Assembly (NCBI RefSeq): GCF_963855985.1
Contig: NC_087114.1
Coordinates: 25,001 to 89,000, forward strand
Length of the DNA: 64,000 nt
Source: Ostrinia nubilalis
Taxonomy: Eukaryota; Arthropoda; Insecta; Lepidoptera; Crambidae
Direction: 5' to 3'
A model generated the notes under the pieces. It searched no databases, was not told where the DNA came from, and saw nothing but the letters and a program-made list of their open reading frames with translations. A program made the position numbers and the translations under genes. Every line of letters begins with the position of its first letter. Position 1 is the first letter of the stretch. Positions 32,154 to 45,400 of this stretch are shown here, piece by piece.

Positions 32154-33581
32154 ATGTTCGGTTTTAGGACTCCGGCGAAGAAGCCCACCGACGAGGTCCA
32201 GCAGAGGTCTCCTGAGTCTCCACCTATCAGGAGGGCAGGGAGGGTGAGACGCAGCGTCGGCGAGTGGGAGACAGGGAAAGCTGGGCTTTCTTCTGGCTCC
32301 GACTCAACCCCGCCGCAGGCCGAGCCCCCGAAGGCCCCCAAGAAACCCGTGCCAGGGCGCCGGGCTTCTGTGGAGGCAGCGTCGGCGAGCTCACCCAAGC
32401 TGCCCGCCACTGCAATTAAGGAAAGAACAGCCGAAGCCAGAGCCTGCCTGCAGAAGGCTAAGATGTCTCTTGGCACAGCAAGAAACCTGCGCGGTGACAT
32501 CAAGACCGACGTCACGCAGGCTCTGGATCGGCTGTATCAGCTGGTAAAAGAGGCAGAGATGGAAAGGAAGGGGAAGGCTCCGGCGAAGAAGGTGGCCGAG
32601 CCTGAACCTGTTAAAGAGAAGGAAGCGGATAGGGAGAAAGAAAGAGTAGAAGAGGAAGACATACTAGCTGAGATTAGAGAGAACAGGAGACTCCTGCTGG
32701 TAAATAGTAGGAAGCTGGACGAAATTAAGGAGGAGGCGGAGAAACAGAAGACTTATTGCAACGCGTCGACCACCTATGCCAGCGTCGCGGCGTCCGTGCC
32801 CGGACAGCAGCGCCTGCCTGTTAGGTCGGCCCTGCACTCCATCGTAGTCACGTCTAAGGACGCGATGGAGACAGGGGAGGAGGTGCTGCGGAAGGTCAGG
32901 GACGCCGTCAACGCTAAGGAGGGATGGGTGAAGGTCGACAAGATCAGAAAGGCCAAAGATCAAAAAATCATTATGGGGTGTAGCACAGAAGAAGAGAGAA
33001 GAAAAGTGAAGGCCAGAATTGAGGACGGGGGCCTCTTAGTCGCGGAGGACATGAAAAATAAGGACCCGCTTCTGGTCCTGAAGGACGTCCTGTTGCTCAA
33101 CAGCGATGGGGACGTCCTGAAGGCTCTTCGCAATCAGAATAAGGGCATTTTTCATGAACTCCGCGAAGGGGAGGACCGCGTCCAAGTAAGGTACACCAAG
33201 AAGGCCAGAAACCCCCATACACGTCACATAGTTGTGAGCGTATCGCCGGCAATCTGGCGGAGAGCGACTGATGCGGGAACCGTGCACATCGACTTGCAGC
33301 ACATCCGAGTGGCCGACCAGTCACCGCTGGTGCAGTGCACCAAGTGTCTGGGTTACGGCCACAGCAAGCGATTCTGCACGGAGCCCGCGGATGTCTGCAG
33401 CCACTGTGGGGGGCCACACCTGAGCACCGACTGCGCCGAGAAGCTCGCTGGCGGGGCACCGTCGTGCCGGAACTGCCAGCGAGCCAAAGCGGAGCACGTC
33501 CAGCACAATGCGTTCAGCAATGACTGCCCAGTGCGCAGGCGGTGGGACGCGTTGGCCAGATCCACAGTGGCGTACTGCTAA
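32154..33581 (+). CDS. Gag-like ORF1 protein of E4, 475 aa
   Basis: Same protein as in E2, with scattered substitutions concentrated in the ~190-206 linker before TYASVAAS; core and knuckles are virtually unchanged. The three CCHC knuckles sit at the same residues (395-408, 415-427, 438-458). Intact from ATG to TAA with no ORF2 downstream. The following +1 frame is open to about 33864 and ends at a TAG just before the agcataaaggcgcacac block. Confidence 0.92.
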   Translation: MFGFRTPAKKPTDEVQQRSPESPPIRRAGRVRRSVGEWETGKAGLSSGSDSTPPQAEPPKAPKKPVPGRRASVEAASASSPKLPATAIKERTAEARACLQKAKMSLGTARNLRGDIKTDVTQALDRLYQLVKEAEMERKGKAPAKKVAEPEPVKEKEADREKERVEEEDILAEIRENRRLLLVNSRKLDEIKEEAEKQKTYCNASTTYASVAASVPGQQRLPVRSALHSIVVTSKDAMETGEEVLRKVRDAVNAKEGWVKVDKIRKAKDQKIIMGCSTEEERRKVKARIEDGGLLVAEDMKNKDPLLVLKDVLLLNSDGDVLKALRNQNKGIFHELREGEDRVQVRYTKKARNPHTRHIVVSVSPAIWRRATDAGTVHIDLQHIRVADQSPLVQCTKCLGYGHSKRFCTEPADVCSHCGGPHLSTDCAEKLAGGAPSCRNCQRAKAEHVQHNAFSNDCPVRRRWDALARSTVAYC

Positions 33582-34350
33582 GGTTGCCCCGGGCGATAAC
33601 TCCATCCAGCTCACAACTACCCCGGTCTTCAACTGCCTCGTCCGTAGCTGCAAATCTGCGAAAGAAAAAGAAATTATTAGCAACATAAAAATAACCTTGA
33701 AATTTGAATTTAAAAACTGCAAATATTTGGCTTTAAATCAAGAACACAAAACAACAACAAAAATACAAAATTCAAAATTTACAGAAATCAATCAAATAGA
33801 TGACAATTTGATGGCCAAATTGGACTATTTGGAAATAAAAACTCATTTCGCAAACATAAAATAGCATAAAGGCGCACACATAATATTATTTAAATAAGAT
33901 CTATGTTATCTAGATATTATTAGAATATCATAGATTAACATAAACATAAGTATGCAAATGAGTAACAAAATAACCAGATATTATCCAAATTTCCGAACTC
34001 TTGATATCTAAATAATTAAAAAACTTACCCAGAATAGAAAGCAAATAAGTAAAACCTGTGTCCTGAAACCAAACAAAGCATAAATCAGATAAATGACAAA
34101 ACAAGGAAAATAATAAAAATTAGAAAACATAAATTGGCACCTAAAACAGAACTAACATTAAGATAAATAGTAAAATCAAAACAAGCATTTTAGAACATAA
34201 TTATTTTAAAAAATTATCAAACATTAAAAGCAAATAAACATAGGTAAAAAATCCAACTAAACCTTTTAAAAACAAACCAGATAAAAAATTGAAAATTACA
34301 TAATAAAAAAGGCTCTGATATGCAATCGTCAGAGGTGCATAGAAAACAAT

Positions 34351-34351
<1 letters not shown>
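33582..34351 (+). other. E4 3' UTR
   Basis: AT-rich, no RT remnant, nearly identical to E6 (57305-58059) and clearly different from E2 and E7. AATAAA at 34302-34307 lies just before the terminal hairpin. Confidence 0.7.
34313..34334 (+). other. Conserved 3' terminal hairpin of E4
   Basis: CTCTGA (34313-34318) pairs with TCAGAG (34329-34334), loop tatgcaatcg, followed by gtgcatagaaaa and the tail. Confidence 0.7.
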
Positions 34352-34381
<30 letters not shown>

Positions 34382-34384
<3 letters not shown>

Positions 34385-34511
34385 AACCTAACCTAACCTA
34401 ACCTAACCTAACCTAACCTAACCTAACCTAACCTAACCTAACCTAACCTAACCTAACCTAACCTAACCTAACCTAACCTAACCTAACCTAACCTAACCTA
34501 ACCTAACCTAA
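34382..34511. repeat. Telomeric array T4, (CCTAA)26
   Basis: 130 bp of perfect units between E4 and E5. Confidence 0.98.
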
Positions 34512-34516
34512 CCAAC

Positions 34517-36055
34517 GCCGCTCTCGCCTATGTTCAGCAATGGGGGGTTCGTAATAAGCTGAAGTTTGCGCCGCACAAAACTTGCGCAATGGTCCTGACC
34601 AAGAAGCTGAAATACGACAACCCGTTGCTGACCATGGGGGGAGTGAACGTTGAGATTTCGAGAGAGGTGAAGATATTAGGGGTGATTTTAGACGACAAGC
34701 TCACCTTTAATAGTCATGTCGCGATGCAGTGCCGGAAAGCACTAGACATTTACAAGCAGCTGTCCAAGGCTGCAAAGGTCAATTGGGGCTTACACTCTGA
34801 AATAATTCGGACCATTTACATCGCGACTATAGAGCCGATTATTATGTACGCCGCAGCGGCGTGGGCTCCCGCTTCGGAAAAACTAGGTGTGCGAAAGTTG
34901 CTCTCCACTGTGCAACGGGGTTTTGCCCAAAAGCTCTGTAAATCGTATCGCACAGTCTCTCTACACTCGGCGCTGGTGTTGGCGGGGATACTTCCTCTCG
35001 ACCTTAGAATACAGGAGGCAGCCGCCCTGTATAAGGCTAAGAGAGGGTCGCCCCCGCCGGCTCTAGGAGACAGAGAGACCGAGAGTGCGATAAGATTTTC
35101 AGAAGCTCTACATCCGGCGGAACATATAGACCTGGAGTTCATGAGTTTGGTAGACCAACAGCGTGTAGAGCAGCATAACATGCAAGCGGTGCGCATCTTT
35201 ACAGACGGAAGTAAGATTGAGGGGAAAGTCGGAGCCGCATTATCCGTATGGAATAATGAGGCCGAGACCAGTAGCCTCAAACTTGCTCTGTCTGCGTACT
35301 GCTCAGTCTACCAGGCGGAACTCTTGGCTATATGGAAAGCTTCGGGCATAATCCTGAGAGGGGGGGAAGAGAGTTATGGTGTATACAGCGATTCGAGGGC
35401 AGCGCTGGAGACGATCGCAAACCATAGCTCACTTCACCCTCTTGCAGTGGAGACTAGGAAGAACCTGCGGACGGCCTTGGCCCAGGGCAAAGCTGTGTCT
35501 TTGTTCTGGGTGAAAGCCCACGCAGGTCTTCCAGGCAACGAACGCGCGGACGAACTCGCGAAGGAGGCGGCTCTGCTACTTAAAAGAAAGCCAGATTACG
35601 ACAAGTGCCCTGTATCACACGTTAAGAGAGTCATTCGTGATACAACACTAGATCAGTGGAACAACAGGTATCTAGAGGGCGATACCGCGTCGATAACAAA
35701 GGTTTTCTTCCCAGACGCCATCCAGGCATATAGGTTTGTCCGGAAGATAGGCCCGACGGGAATGCTCACCCAAGTTCTGACGGGGCATGGTGGGTTCTCC
35801 CAGTACCTGAACCGCTTCAAGTGCAGGGACAACCCATCATGCGCCTGCGACCCAGCATGCGAAGAGACGGTAATTCATCTCCTCACAGAGTGTCCCATCC
35901 ATGAGCGCGAGCGCTATGAGTTAAGTTGTAAATTTGATATGGATGTTAAAAAAGAAAATTTGCACAGTCTGTTGGTAAACAAAGCAAGTAGGAATAGCTT
36001 TATATGTTATTGCATCAAAATTTGTAATGTAGTGAATAAAAGAAATAGTAGCTAA
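34517..36055 (+). pseudogene. ORF2 fragment of E5: C-terminal RT, RNase H and zinc knuckle
   Basis: The frame is open from the truncation point: the first codons read AALAYVQQWGVRNKLKF, typical of the region just after the RT YADD motif. The first in-frame ATG is at 34589 (488 aa from there). RNase H residues numbered from that Met: FTDGS (D206), YQAE (E244), YSDS (D268), AHAGLPGNERAD (H311, D321). The C-terminal knuckle C-A-C-x8-H-x4-C is present (CACDPACEETVIHLLTEC). Endonuclease and the catalytic RT part are missing, so it cannot transpose alone. No internal stop or frameshift was seen, suggesting a recent insertion. Confidence 0.9.
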
Positions 36056-36389
36056 CAATACTGCAATGTATAATTGGTAAATTATATACGTTTGTATGTT
36101 AGTAATTTAGGCAAAATGTAATAGCATAGTAAGAAGGAAAGCATGTTAGAATAAGAAAAATTGTACTAGAAATTAGAAAAATGAAAAAGAAAATTAAAAT
36201 GCAAAAGAAAAAGCATTTCAGAAAAATAAAAATGCAAAAGAAAAAGCATTTTAGAAAAATAAAGAAAATATGAGTAAAATTATTATTAAGCCAGCAGGCA
36301 CAAGCAAATCGCATGCAAAAAATTAAGAAAGAAATAAAAAGAATCCCTTTGAAAATAAAATCCTTGAAGAATATCAGGGGACAAAGCTG

Positions 36390-36391
<2 letters not shown>
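36056..36391 (+). other. E5 3' UTR with a 33-bp tandem duplication
   Basis: Strongly A-rich. A 33-bp unit (aatgcaaaagaaaaagcatt..agaaaaataaa) occurs twice, about 36198-36230 and 36231-36263. The hairpins of E1/E3 and of the gag-only family are absent. Confidence 0.7.
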
Positions 36392-36435
<44 letters not shown>

Positions 36436-36438
<3 letters not shown>

Positions 36439-36450
36439 AACCTAACCTAA
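36436..36450. repeat. Telomeric array T5, (CCTAA)3
   Basis: Only three units separate the E5 tail from the first monomer of E6. Confidence 0.95.
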
Positions 36451-36452
36451 CC

Positions 36453-39400
36453 AAACTCAAATTTCTAGAAAATAATAGCCTACCTATAGGTTATATACAT
36501 CATTTTGAGCGCCACATTTTTGCCTACACCCCCGTAACATTTTGAGACCCCTAGCACCCTTCCCGGCGATTTTATTCAATTTTTTAGATTTTTAATATTG
36601 ACTTAGAATTTTTTCATACAAAATTTTTTAACTTGGTAATTTTTGGTCGGTTTTTCAAAATTTTTTCTTTTAAATAGGTTCACCCTTTTCGGTTTAGCAC
36701 TCCCGTGACGTTCGATTGACATCGTTTCATACTAAATTCCGCTTTTTTGGTGGTCTTTAGTGTTTCTTTTGGGATCTGAGACGGTTTTTGGGCGTCATTT
36801 TCAAAATTTTCTAGGGCCACCCCCGGCGTTTTTCAGCTTTTTGGATTCGTCTCGGCGAGCCCTATCCATAGACACCTCATTTGTTGCGATCGGAGGTCAA
36901 AAACTTTAAAAAACAGGCAATACCTACCCCTAATTAGACCGAACCGAGGTTACGTGGTCAAGCTCAACAAAATCGAAAATCAACTCAAATTTCTAGAAAA
37001 TAATAGCCTACCTATAGGTTATATACATCATTTTGAGCGCCACATTTTTGCCTACACCCCCGTAACATTTTGAGACCCCTAGCACCCTTCCCGGCGATTT
37101 TATTCAATTTTTTAGATTTTTAATATTGACTTAGAATTTTTTCATACAAAATTTTTTAACTTGGTAATTTTTGGTCGGTTTTTCAAAATTTTTTCTTTTA
37201 AATAGGTTCACCCTTTTCGGTTTAGCACTCCCGTGACGTTCGATTGACATCGTTTCATACTAAATTCCGCTTTTTTGGTGGTCTTTAGTGTTTCTTTTGG
37301 GATCTGAGACGGTTTTTGGGCGTCATTTTCAAAATTTTCTAGGGCCACCCCCGGCGTTTTTCAGCTTTTTGGATTCGTCTCGGCGAGCCCTATCCATAGA
37401 CACCTCATTTGTTGCGATCGGAGGTCAAAAACTTTAAAAAACAGGCAATACCTACCCCTAATTAGACCGAACCGAGGTTACGTGGTCAAGCTCAACAAAA
37501 TCGAAAATCAACTCAAATTTCTAGAAAATAATAGCCTACCTATAGGTTATATACATCATTTTGAGCGCCACATTTTTGCCTACACCCCCGTAACATTTTG
37601 AGACCCCTAGCACCCTTCCCGGCGATTTTATTCAATTTTTTAGATTTTTAATATTGACTTAGAATTTTTTCATACAAAATTTTTTAACTTGGTAATTTTT
37701 GGTCGGTTTTTCAAAATTTTTTCTTTTAAATAGGTTCACCCTTTTCGGTTTAGCACTCCCGTGACGTTCGATTGACATCGTTTCATACTAAATTCCGCTT
37801 TTTTGGTGGTCTTTAGTGTTTCTTTTGGGATCTGAGACGGTTTTTGGGCGTCATTTTCAAAATTTTCTAGGGCCACCCCCGGCGTTTTTCAGCTTTTTGG
37901 ATTCGTCTCGGCGAGCCCTATCCATAGACACCTCATTTGTTGCGATCGGAGGTCAAAAACTTTAAAAAACAGGCAATACCTACCCCTAATTAGACCGAAC
38001 CGAGGTTACGTGGTCAAGCTCAACAAAATCGAAAATCAACTCAAATTTCTAGAAAATAATAGCCTACCTATAGGTTATATACATCATTTTGAGCGCCACA
38101 TTTTTGCCTACACCCCCGTAACATTTTGAGACCCCTAGCACCCTTCCCGGCGATTTTATTCAATTTTTTAGATTTTTAATATTGACTTAGAATTTTTTCA
38201 TACAAAATTTTTTAACTTGGTAATTTTTGGTCGGTTTTTCAAAATTTTTTCTTTTAAATAGGTTCACCCTTTTCGGTTTAGCACTCCCGTGACGTTCGAT
38301 TGACATCGTTTCATACTAAATTCCGCTTTTTTGGTGGTCTTTAGTGTTTCTTTTGGGATCTGAGACGGTTTTTGGGCGTCATTTTCAAAATTTTCTAGGG
38401 CCACCCCCGGCGTTTTTCAGCTTTTTGGATTCGTCTCGGCGAGCCCTATCCATAGACACCTCATTTGTTGCGATCGGAGGTCAAAAACTTTAAAAAACAG
38501 GCAATACCTACCCCTAATTAGACCGAACCGAGGTTACGTGGTCAAGCTCAACAAAATCGAAAATCAACTCAAATTTCTAGAAAATAATAGCCTACCTATA
38601 GGTTATATACATCATTTTGAGCGCCACATTTTTGCCTACACCCCCGTAACATTTTGAGACCCCTAGCACCCTTCCCGGCGATTTTATTCAATTTTTTAGA
38701 TTTTTAATATTGACTTAGAATTTTTTCATACAAAATTTTTTAACTTGGTAATTTTTGGTCGGTTTTTCAAAATTTTTTCTTTTAAATAGGTTCACCCTTT
38801 TCGGTTTAGCACTCCCGTGACGTTCGATTGACATCGTTTCATACTAAATTCCGCTTTTTTGGTGGTCTTTAGTGTTTCTTTTGGGATCTGAGACGGTTTT
38901 TGGGCGTCATTTTCAAAATTTTCTAGGGCCACCCCCGGCGTTTTTCAGCTTTTTGGATTCGTCTCGGCGAGCCCTATCCATAGACACCTCATTTGTTGCG
39001 ATCGGAGGTCAAAAACTTTAAAAAACAGGCAATACCTACCCCTAATTAGACCGAACCGAGGTTACGTGGTCAAGCTCAACAAAATCGAAAATCAACTCAA
39101 ATTTCTAGAAAATAATAGCCTACCTATAGGTTATATACATCATTTTGAGCGCCACATTTTTGCCTACACCCCCGTAACATTTTGAGACCCCTAGCACCCT
39201 TCCCGGCGATTTTATTCAATTTTTTAGATTTTTAATATTGACTTAGAATTTTTTCATACAAAATTTTTTAACTTGGTAATTTTTGGTCGGTTTTTCAAAA
39301 TTTTTTCTTTTAAATAGGTTCACCCTTTTCGGTTTAGCACTCCCGTGACGTTCGATTGACATCGTTTCATACTAAATTCCGCTTTTTTGGTGGTCTTTAG

Positions 39401-42400
39401 TGTTTCTTTTGGGATCTGAGACGGTTTTTGGGCGTCATTTTCAAAATTTTCTAGGGCCACCCCCGGCGTTTTTCAGCTTTTTGGATTCGTCTCGGCGAGC
39501 CCTATCCATAGACACCTCATTTGTTGCGATCGGAGGTCAAAAACTTTAAAAAACAGGCAATACCTACCCCTAATTAGACCGAACCGAGGTTACGTGGTCA
39601 AGCTCAACAAAATCGAAAATCAACTCAAATTTCTAGAAAATAATAGCCTACCTATAGGTTATATACATCATTTTGAGCGCCACATTTTTGCCTACACCCC
39701 CGTAACATTTTGAGACCCCTAGCACCCTTCCCGGCGATTTTATTCAATTTTTTAGATTTTTAATATTGACTTAGAATTTTTTCATACAAAATTTTTTAAC
39801 TTGGTAATTTTTGGTCGGTTTTTCAAAATTTTTTCTTTTAAATAGGTTCACCCTTTTCGGTTTAGCACTCCCGTGACGTTCGATTGACATCGTTTCATAC
39901 TAAATTCCGCTTTTTTGGTGGTCTTTAGTGTTTCTTTTGGGATCTGAGACGGTTTTTGGGCGTCATTTTCAAAATTTTCTAGGGCCACCCCCGGCGTTTT
40001 TCAGCTTTTTGGATTCGTCTCGGCGAGCCCTATCCATAGACACCTCATTTGTTGCGATCGGAGGTCAAAAACTTTAAAAAACAGGCAATACCTACCCCTA
40101 ATTAGACCGAACCGAGGTTACGTGGTCAAGCTCAACAAAATCGAAAATCAACTCAAATTTCTAGAAAATAATAGCCTACCTATAGGTTATATACATCATT
40201 TTGAGCGCCACATTTTTGCCTACACCCCCGTAACATTTTGAGACCCCTAGCACCCTTCCCGGCGATTTTATTCAATTTTTTAGATTTTTAATATTGACTT
40301 AGAATTTTTTCATACAAAATTTTTTAACTTGGTAATTTTTGGTCGGTTTTTCAAAATTTTTTCTTTTAAATAGGTTCACCCTTTTCGGTTTAGCACTCCC
40401 GTGACGTTCGATTGACATCGTTTCATACTAAATTCCGCTTTTTTGGTGGTCTTTAGTGTTTCTTTTGGGATCTGAGACGGTTTTTGGGCGTCATTTTCAA
40501 AATTTTCTAGGGCCACCCCCGGCGTTTTTCAGCTTTTTGGATTCGTCTCGGCGAGCCCTATCCATAGACACCTCATTTGTTGCGATCGGAGGTCAAAAAC
40601 TTTAAAAAACAGGCAATACCTACCCCTAATTAGACCGAACCGAGGTTACGTGGTCAAGCTCAACAAAATCGAAAATCAACTCAAATTTCTAGAAAATAAT
40701 AGCCTACCTATAGGTTATATACATCATTTTGAGCGCCACATTTTTGCCTACACCCCCGTAACATTTTGAGACCCCTAGCACCCTTCCCGGCGATTTTATT
40801 CAATTTTTTAGATTTTTAATATTGACTTAGAATTTTTTCATACAAAATTTTTTAACTTGGTAATTTTTGGTCGGTTTTTCAAAATTTTTTCTTTTAAATA
40901 GGTTCACCCTTTTCGGTTTAGCACTCCCGTGACGTTCGATTGACATCGTTTCATACTAAATTCCGCTTTTTTGGTGGTCTTTAGTGTTTCTTTTGGGATC
41001 TGAGACGGTTTTTGGGCGTCATTTTCAAAATTTTCTAGGGCCACCCCCGGCGTTTTTCAGCTTTTTGGATTCGTCTCGGCGAGCCCTATCCATAGACACC
41101 TCATTTGTTGCGATCGGAGGTCAAAAACTTTAAAAAACAGGCAATACCTACCCCTAATTAGACCGAACCGAGGTTACGTGGTCAAGCTCAACAAAATCGA
41201 AAATCAACTCAAATTTCTAGAAAATAATAGCCTACCTATAGGTTATATACATCATTTTGAGCGCCACATTTTTGCCTACACCCCCGTAACATTTTGAGAC
41301 CCCTAGCACCCTTCCCGGCGATTTTATTCAATTTTTTAGATTTTTAATATTGACTTAGAATTTTTTCATACAAAATTTTTTAACTTGGTAATTTTTGGTC
41401 GGTTTTTCAAAATTTTTTCTTTTAAATAGGTTCACCCTTTTCGGTTTAGCACTCCCGTGACGTTCGATTGACATCGTTTCATACTAAATTCCGCTTTTTT
41501 GGTGGTCTTTAGTGTTTCTTTTGGGATCTGAGACGGTTTTTGGGCGTCATTTTCAAAATTTTCTAGGGCCACCCCCGGCGTTTTTCAGCTTTTTGGATTC
41601 GTCTCGGCGAGCCCTATCCATAGACACCTCATTTGTTGCGATCGGAGGTCAAAAACTTTAAAAAACAGGCAATACCTACCCCTAATTAGACCGAACCGAG
41701 GTTACGTGGTCAAGCTCAACAAAATCGAAAATCAACTCAAATTTCTAGAAAATAATAGCCTACCTATAGGTTATATACATCATTTTGAGCGCCACATTTT
41801 TGCCTACACCCCCGTAACATTTTGAGACCCCTAGCACCCTTCCCGGCGATTTTATTCAATTTTTTAGATTTTTAATATTGACTTAGAATTTTTTCATACA
41901 AAATTTTTTAACTTGGTAATTTTTGGTCGGTTTTTCAAAATTTTTTCTTTTAAATAGGTTCACCCTTTTCGGTTTAGCACTCCCGTGACGTTCGATTGAC
42001 ATCGTTTCATACTAAATTCCGCTTTTTTGGTGGTCTTTAGTGTTTCTTTTGGGATCTGAGACGGTTTTTGGGCGTCATTTTCAAAATTTTCTAGGGCCAC
42101 CCCCGGCGTTTTTCAGCTTTTTGGATTCGTCTCGGCGAGCCCTATCCATAGACACCTCATTTGTTGCGATCGGAGGTCAAAAACTTTAAAAAACAGGCAA
42201 TACCTACCCCTAATTAGACCGAACCGAGGTTACGTGGTCAAGCTCAACAAAATCGAAAATCAACTCAAATTTCTAGAAAATAATAGCCTACCTATAGGTT
42301 ATATACATCATTTTGAGCGCCACATTTTTGCCTACACCCCCGTAACATTTTGAGACCCCTAGCACCCTTCCCGGCGATTTTATTCAATTTTTTAGATTTT

Positions 42401-45400
42401 TAATATTGACTTAGAATTTTTTCATACAAAATTTTTTAACTTGGTAATTTTTGGTCGGTTTTTCAAAATTTTTTCTTTTAAATAGGTTCACCCTTTTCGG
42501 TTTAGCACTCCCGTGACGTTCGATTGACATCGTTTCATACTAAATTCCGCTTTTTTGGTGGTCTTTAGTGTTTCTTTTGGGATCTGAGACGGTTTTTGGG
42601 CGTCATTTTCAAAATTTTCTAGGGCCACCCCCGGCGTTTTTCAGCTTTTTGGATTCGTCTCGGCGAGCCCTATCCATAGACACCTCATTTGTTGCGATCG
42701 GAGGTCAAAAACTTTAAAAAACAGGCAATACCTACCCCTAATTAGACCGAACCGAGGTTACGTGGTCAAGCTCAACAAAATCGAAAATCAACTCAAATTT
42801 CTAGAAAATAATAGCCTACCTATAGGTTATATACATCATTTTGAGCGCCACATTTTTGCCTACACCCCCGTAACATTTTGAGACCCCTAGCACCCTTCCC
42901 GGCGATTTTATTCAATTTTTTAGATTTTTAATATTGACTTAGAATTTTTTCATACAAAATTTTTTAACTTGGTAATTTTTGGTCGGTTTTTCAAAATTTT
43001 TTCTTTTAAATAGGTTCACCCTTTTCGGTTTAGCACTCCCGTGACGTTCGATTGACATCGTTTCATACTAAATTCCGCTTTTTTGGTGGTCTTTAGTGTT
43101 TCTTTTGGGATCTGAGACGGTTTTTGGGCGTCATTTTCAAAATTTTCTAGGGCCACCCCCGGCGTTTTTCAGCTTTTTGGATTCGTCTCGGCGAGCCCTA
43201 TCCATAGACACCTCATTTGTTGCGATCGGAGGTCAAAAACTTTAAAAAACAGGCAATACCTACCCCTAATTAGACCGAACCGAGGTTACGTGGTCAAGCT
43301 CAACAAAATCGAAAATCAACTCAAATTTCTAGAAAATAATAGCCTACCTATAGGTTATATACATCATTTTGAGCGCCACATTTTTGCCTACACCCCCGTA
43401 ACATTTTGAGACCCCTAGCACCCTTCCCGGCGATTTTATTCAATTTTTTAGATTTTTAATATTGACTTAGAATTTTTTCATACAAAATTTTTTAACTTGG
43501 TAATTTTTGGTCGGTTTTTCAAAATTTTTTCTTTTAAATAGGTTCACCCTTTTCGGTTTAGCACTCCCGTGACGTTCGATTGACATCGTTTCATACTAAA
43601 TTCCGCTTTTTTGGTGGTCTTTAGTGTTTCTTTTGGGATCTGAGACGGTTTTTGGGCGTCATTTTCAAAATTTTCTAGGGCCACCCCCGGCGTTTTTCAG
43701 CTTTTTGGATTCGTCTCGGCGAGCCCTATCCATAGACACCTCATTTGTTGCGATCGGAGGTCAAAAACTTTAAAAAACAGGCAATACCTACCCCTAATTA
43801 GACCGAACCGAGGTTACGTGGTCAAGCTCAACAAAATCGAAAATCAACTCAAATTTCTAGAAAATAATAGCCTACCTATAGGTTATATACATCATTTTGA
43901 GCGCCACATTTTTGCCTACACCCCCGTAACATTTTGAGACCCCTAGCACCCTTCCCGGCGATTTTATTCAATTTTTTAGATTTTTAATATTGACTTAGAA
44001 TTTTTTCATACAAAATTTTTTAACTTGGTAATTTTTGGTCGGTTTTTCAAAATTTTTTCTTTTAAATAGGTTCACCCTTTTCGGTTTAGCACTCCCGTGA
44101 CGTTCGATTGACATCGTTTCATACTAAATTCCGCTTTTTTGGTGGTCTTTAGTGTTTCTTTTGGGATCTGAGACGGTTTTTGGGCGTCATTTTCAAAATT
44201 TTCTAGGGCCACCCCCGGCGTTTTTCAGCTTTTTGGATTCGTCTCGGCGAGCCCTATCCATAGACACCTCATTTGTTGCGATCGGAGGTCAAAAACTTTA
44301 AAAAACAGGCAATACCTACCCCTAATTAGACCGAACCGAGGTTACGTGGTCAAGCTCAACAAAATCGAAAATCAACTCAAATTTCTAGAAAATAATAGCC
44401 TACCTATAGGTTATATACATCATTTTGAGCGCCACATTTTTGCCTACACCCCCGTAACATTTTGAGACCCCTAGCACCCTTCCCGGCGATTTTATTCAAT
44501 TTTTTAGATTTTTAATATTGACTTAGAATTTTTTCATACAAAATTTTTTAACTTGGTAATTTTTGGTCGGTTTTTCAAAATTTTTTCTTTTAAATAGGTT
44601 CACCCTTTTCGGTTTAGCACTCCCGTGACGTTCGATTGACATCGTTTCATACTAAATTCCGCTTTTTTGGTGGTCTTTAGTGTTTCTTTTGGGATCTGAG
44701 ACGGTTTTTGGGCGTCATTTTCAAAATTTTCTAGGGCCACCCCCGGCGTTTTTCAGCTTTTTGGATTCGTCTCGGCGAGCCCTATCCATAGACACCTCAT
44801 TTGTTGCGATCGGAGGTCAAAAACTTTAAAAAACAGGCAATACCTACCCCTAATTAGACCGAACCGAGGTTACGTGGTCAAGCTCAACAAAATCGAAAAT
44901 CAACTCAAATTTCTAGAAAATAATAGCCTACCTATAGGTTATATACATCATTTTGAGCGCCACATTTTTGCCTACACCCCCGTAACATTTTGAGACCCCT
45001 AGCACCCTTCCCGGCGATTTTATTCAATTTTTTAGATTTTTAATATTGACTTAGAATTTTTTCATACAAAATTTTTTAACTTGGTAATTTTTGGTCGGTT
45101 TTTCAAAATTTTTTCTTTTAAATAGGTTCACCCTTTTCGGTTTAGCACTCCCGTGACGTTCGATTGACATCGTTTCATACTAAATTCCGCTTTTTTGGTG
45201 GTCTTTAGTGTTTCTTTTGGGATCTGAGACGGTTTTTGGGCGTCATTTTCAAAATTTTCTAGGGCCACCCCCGGCGTTTTTCAGCTTTTTGGATTCGTCT
45301 CGGCGAGCCCTATCCATAGACACCTCATTTGTTGCGATCGGAGGTCAAAAACTTTAAAAAACAGGCAATACCTACCCCTAATTAGACCGAACCGAGGTTA

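Larger units (their letters stand above)
31211..34381 (+). mobile_element. E4: gag-only telomeric retrotransposon with a single partial monomer
   Basis: About 3.2 kb: one 465-bp partial monomer (31213-31677), leader, Gag ORF (32154-33581), 3' UTR, hairpin and 30-A tail (34352-34381). The monomer and first part of the leader are of the E2 type. From about 31800 onwards the leader and 3' UTR are nearly identical to E6, so E4 is a mosaic. No RT is encoded. It is probably the compact form produced by a new insertion, without a monomer array. Confidence 0.87.
34512..36435 (+). mobile_element. E5: 5'-truncated non-LTR retrotransposon of a second R1-clade family
   Basis: Begins inside the RT domain directly after CCTAACC and runs through RNase H, the ORF2 stop, a ~335-bp A-rich 3' UTR and a 44-A tail (36392-36435). 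The protein differs clearly from E3 ORF2, and the 3' UTR differs from both E1/E3 and the gag-only family. 5' truncation during target-primed reverse transcription is common for non-LTR elements. Confidence 0.88.
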
